Shown here one piece after another: positions 63,342 through 64,000 of a stretch of 64,000 bases of DNA (the first letter of the stretch is position 1; each line of letters opens with the position of its first letter). Origin of the DNA: Istiophorus platypterus (lineage: Eukaryota; Chordata; Actinopteri; Istiophoriformes; Istiophoridae). The notes beneath the pieces are model-generated. The model was not told the DNA's origin. It did no database searches and worked only from the letters and a program-made list of their open reading frames with translations. The stretch is from NCBI GenBank assembly GCA_016859345.1, contig CM029118.1:32677501-32741500 (forward strand). Reading direction: 5' to 3'. The translations under genes and the position numbers were made by a program.

Positions 63342-63540
63342 CCTCTCTAACACTGTGTCTAGCTGAGGAGAGAGCGAGGATGTGGGAAGAGAGAGGCAGT
63401 GGAGCACACGGAGGTGGTAGAGGGAGAGGGAGCAGGGAAAGATGCTCCTTTGTTTAAGAGCTTCCTGTCTCTTGCTCTCTCTCTCTGTCTCTGCTCTGAT
63501 CTATTGCAATCTCACACTGTCCAGTGGATCATTATTAGAA
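63342..63540 (-). promoter_or_regulatory. lrrk1: Pyrimidine-rich 5' region of lrrk1 (3' splice site or 5' UTR)
   Basis: On the minus strand 63363-63450 is an unusually long CT-rich tract ending CTCTCTCCTCAG, which would serve as a 3' splice site for an exon starting at 63362. Alternatively the tract is part of a TATA-less 5' UTR or promoter. No TATA box, CpG island or clear initiator is visible, so the function is open. Confidence 0.35.
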
Positions 63541-64000
63541 TGATCATTTGCTTTAGAAAGAGAAATTAATTGTAATGATTAATGATCATGTTTGAAAGCC
63601 AAAGGTAGCAACAATAAATGTCAAAAAACCAAAGCTAATCAGTTCACTATGATATAAAACAGAGAAAAGAAGTTAATCTAAGGGAATTAAAGAAGCTCCA
63701 AAAAGTTGAACAAGATGCAAGACAATAATTAGTGTTTTTGTAAATAAATAACTAAAATGATAGTCAAATATGTAAATGAAGTTTAGAAGTAAAGTTTAGG
63801 TAATAGTATCGTCTTTCTCCAACTGTCCATATGCAAGTTACCATTTCTTCTCTCTCACACGTGCACACTTTTTGCTTTTATTTCCAAGGTTAAAGGTGCT
63901 TTAAGGGCATGAAAGTTTAAAAAAACAAGAAACAATGTGTCTAAAGCATCAAAATACAGTTTTGCCAAAGCAAAGAACTATAAATTATTATAGATTTCCT
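63541..64000. other. Sequence upstream of the provisional lrrk1 start
   Basis: AT-rich. No exon, promoter element or repeat is recognised. It may be the first intron or upstream flank. Confidence 0.5.

Noticed and set aside
1..64000. CRISPR arrays, operons, phage or other prokaryotic systems
   Set aside because: No spaced direct repeats of CRISPR type and no compact gene strings. All evidence points to a vertebrate gene with large introns.
1..64000. LRRK2 as the identity of the gene
   Set aside because: The activation segment, the COR sequence and the ankyrin-first layout match LRRK1, and LRRK2-specific armadillo exons are absent.

Overview
The window is vertebrate nuclear DNA, almost certainly from a teleost fish. 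It is AT-rich, with exons of 70-270 bp, GT-AG introns, many dinucleotide microsatellites and a large load of decayed Tc1/mariner, L2-like LINE and tRNA-SINE sequence of the kind found in fish genomes. The dispersed repeats suggest a percomorph, but I cannot name a species.

One gene accounts for all the coding sequence I can support: the fish ortholog of LRRK1 (leucine-rich repeat kinase 1), on the minus strand. Its 5' end is near the right edge and it runs off the left edge. I could place 28 internal coding exons with matching splice phases, plus one less certain start exon at about 63.3 kb. Together they give 4,527 nt, or 1,509 codons. The order is ankyrin repeats (55.9-45.5 kb), leucine-rich repeats (44.2-32.6 kb), Roc GTPase (29.4-20.1 kb), COR (20.2-11.1 kb) and protein kinase (9.3 to 0.2 kb). 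The end of the kinase C-lobe and the C-terminal WD40-like part, roughly 500 residues in human LRRK1, lie to the left of the window. Every exon junction keeps the frame and no inactivating lesion is visible, so the gene looks functional.

Introns fill the rest. They hold at least eight Tc1/mariner-like remnants of several families, a 5'-truncated L2-like LINE (30.4-32.2 kb), an L1-like reverse-transcriptase scrap (57 kb), a SINE nested in a Tc1 copy (13.0-13.2 kb), a minisatellite and long GT/GA microsatellites. No other protein-coding gene, RNA gene, CRISPR array or prokaryotic-type system is visible.

The observations most worth checking are: (1) a pair of roughly 245-bp, about 96% identical inverted repeats in the introns on either side of exons 16-18, an arrangement that favours back-splicing; (2) a GC-AG intron of only 90 bp inside the kinase domain; (3) a long TC/CA microsatellite starting 10 nt past the splice donor of the Roc switch exon; (4) two Tc1 copies joined head to head; and (5) an unidentified 536-bp insertion with a 5-bp duplication inside one of them. 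I did not find an undescribed multi-gene system.
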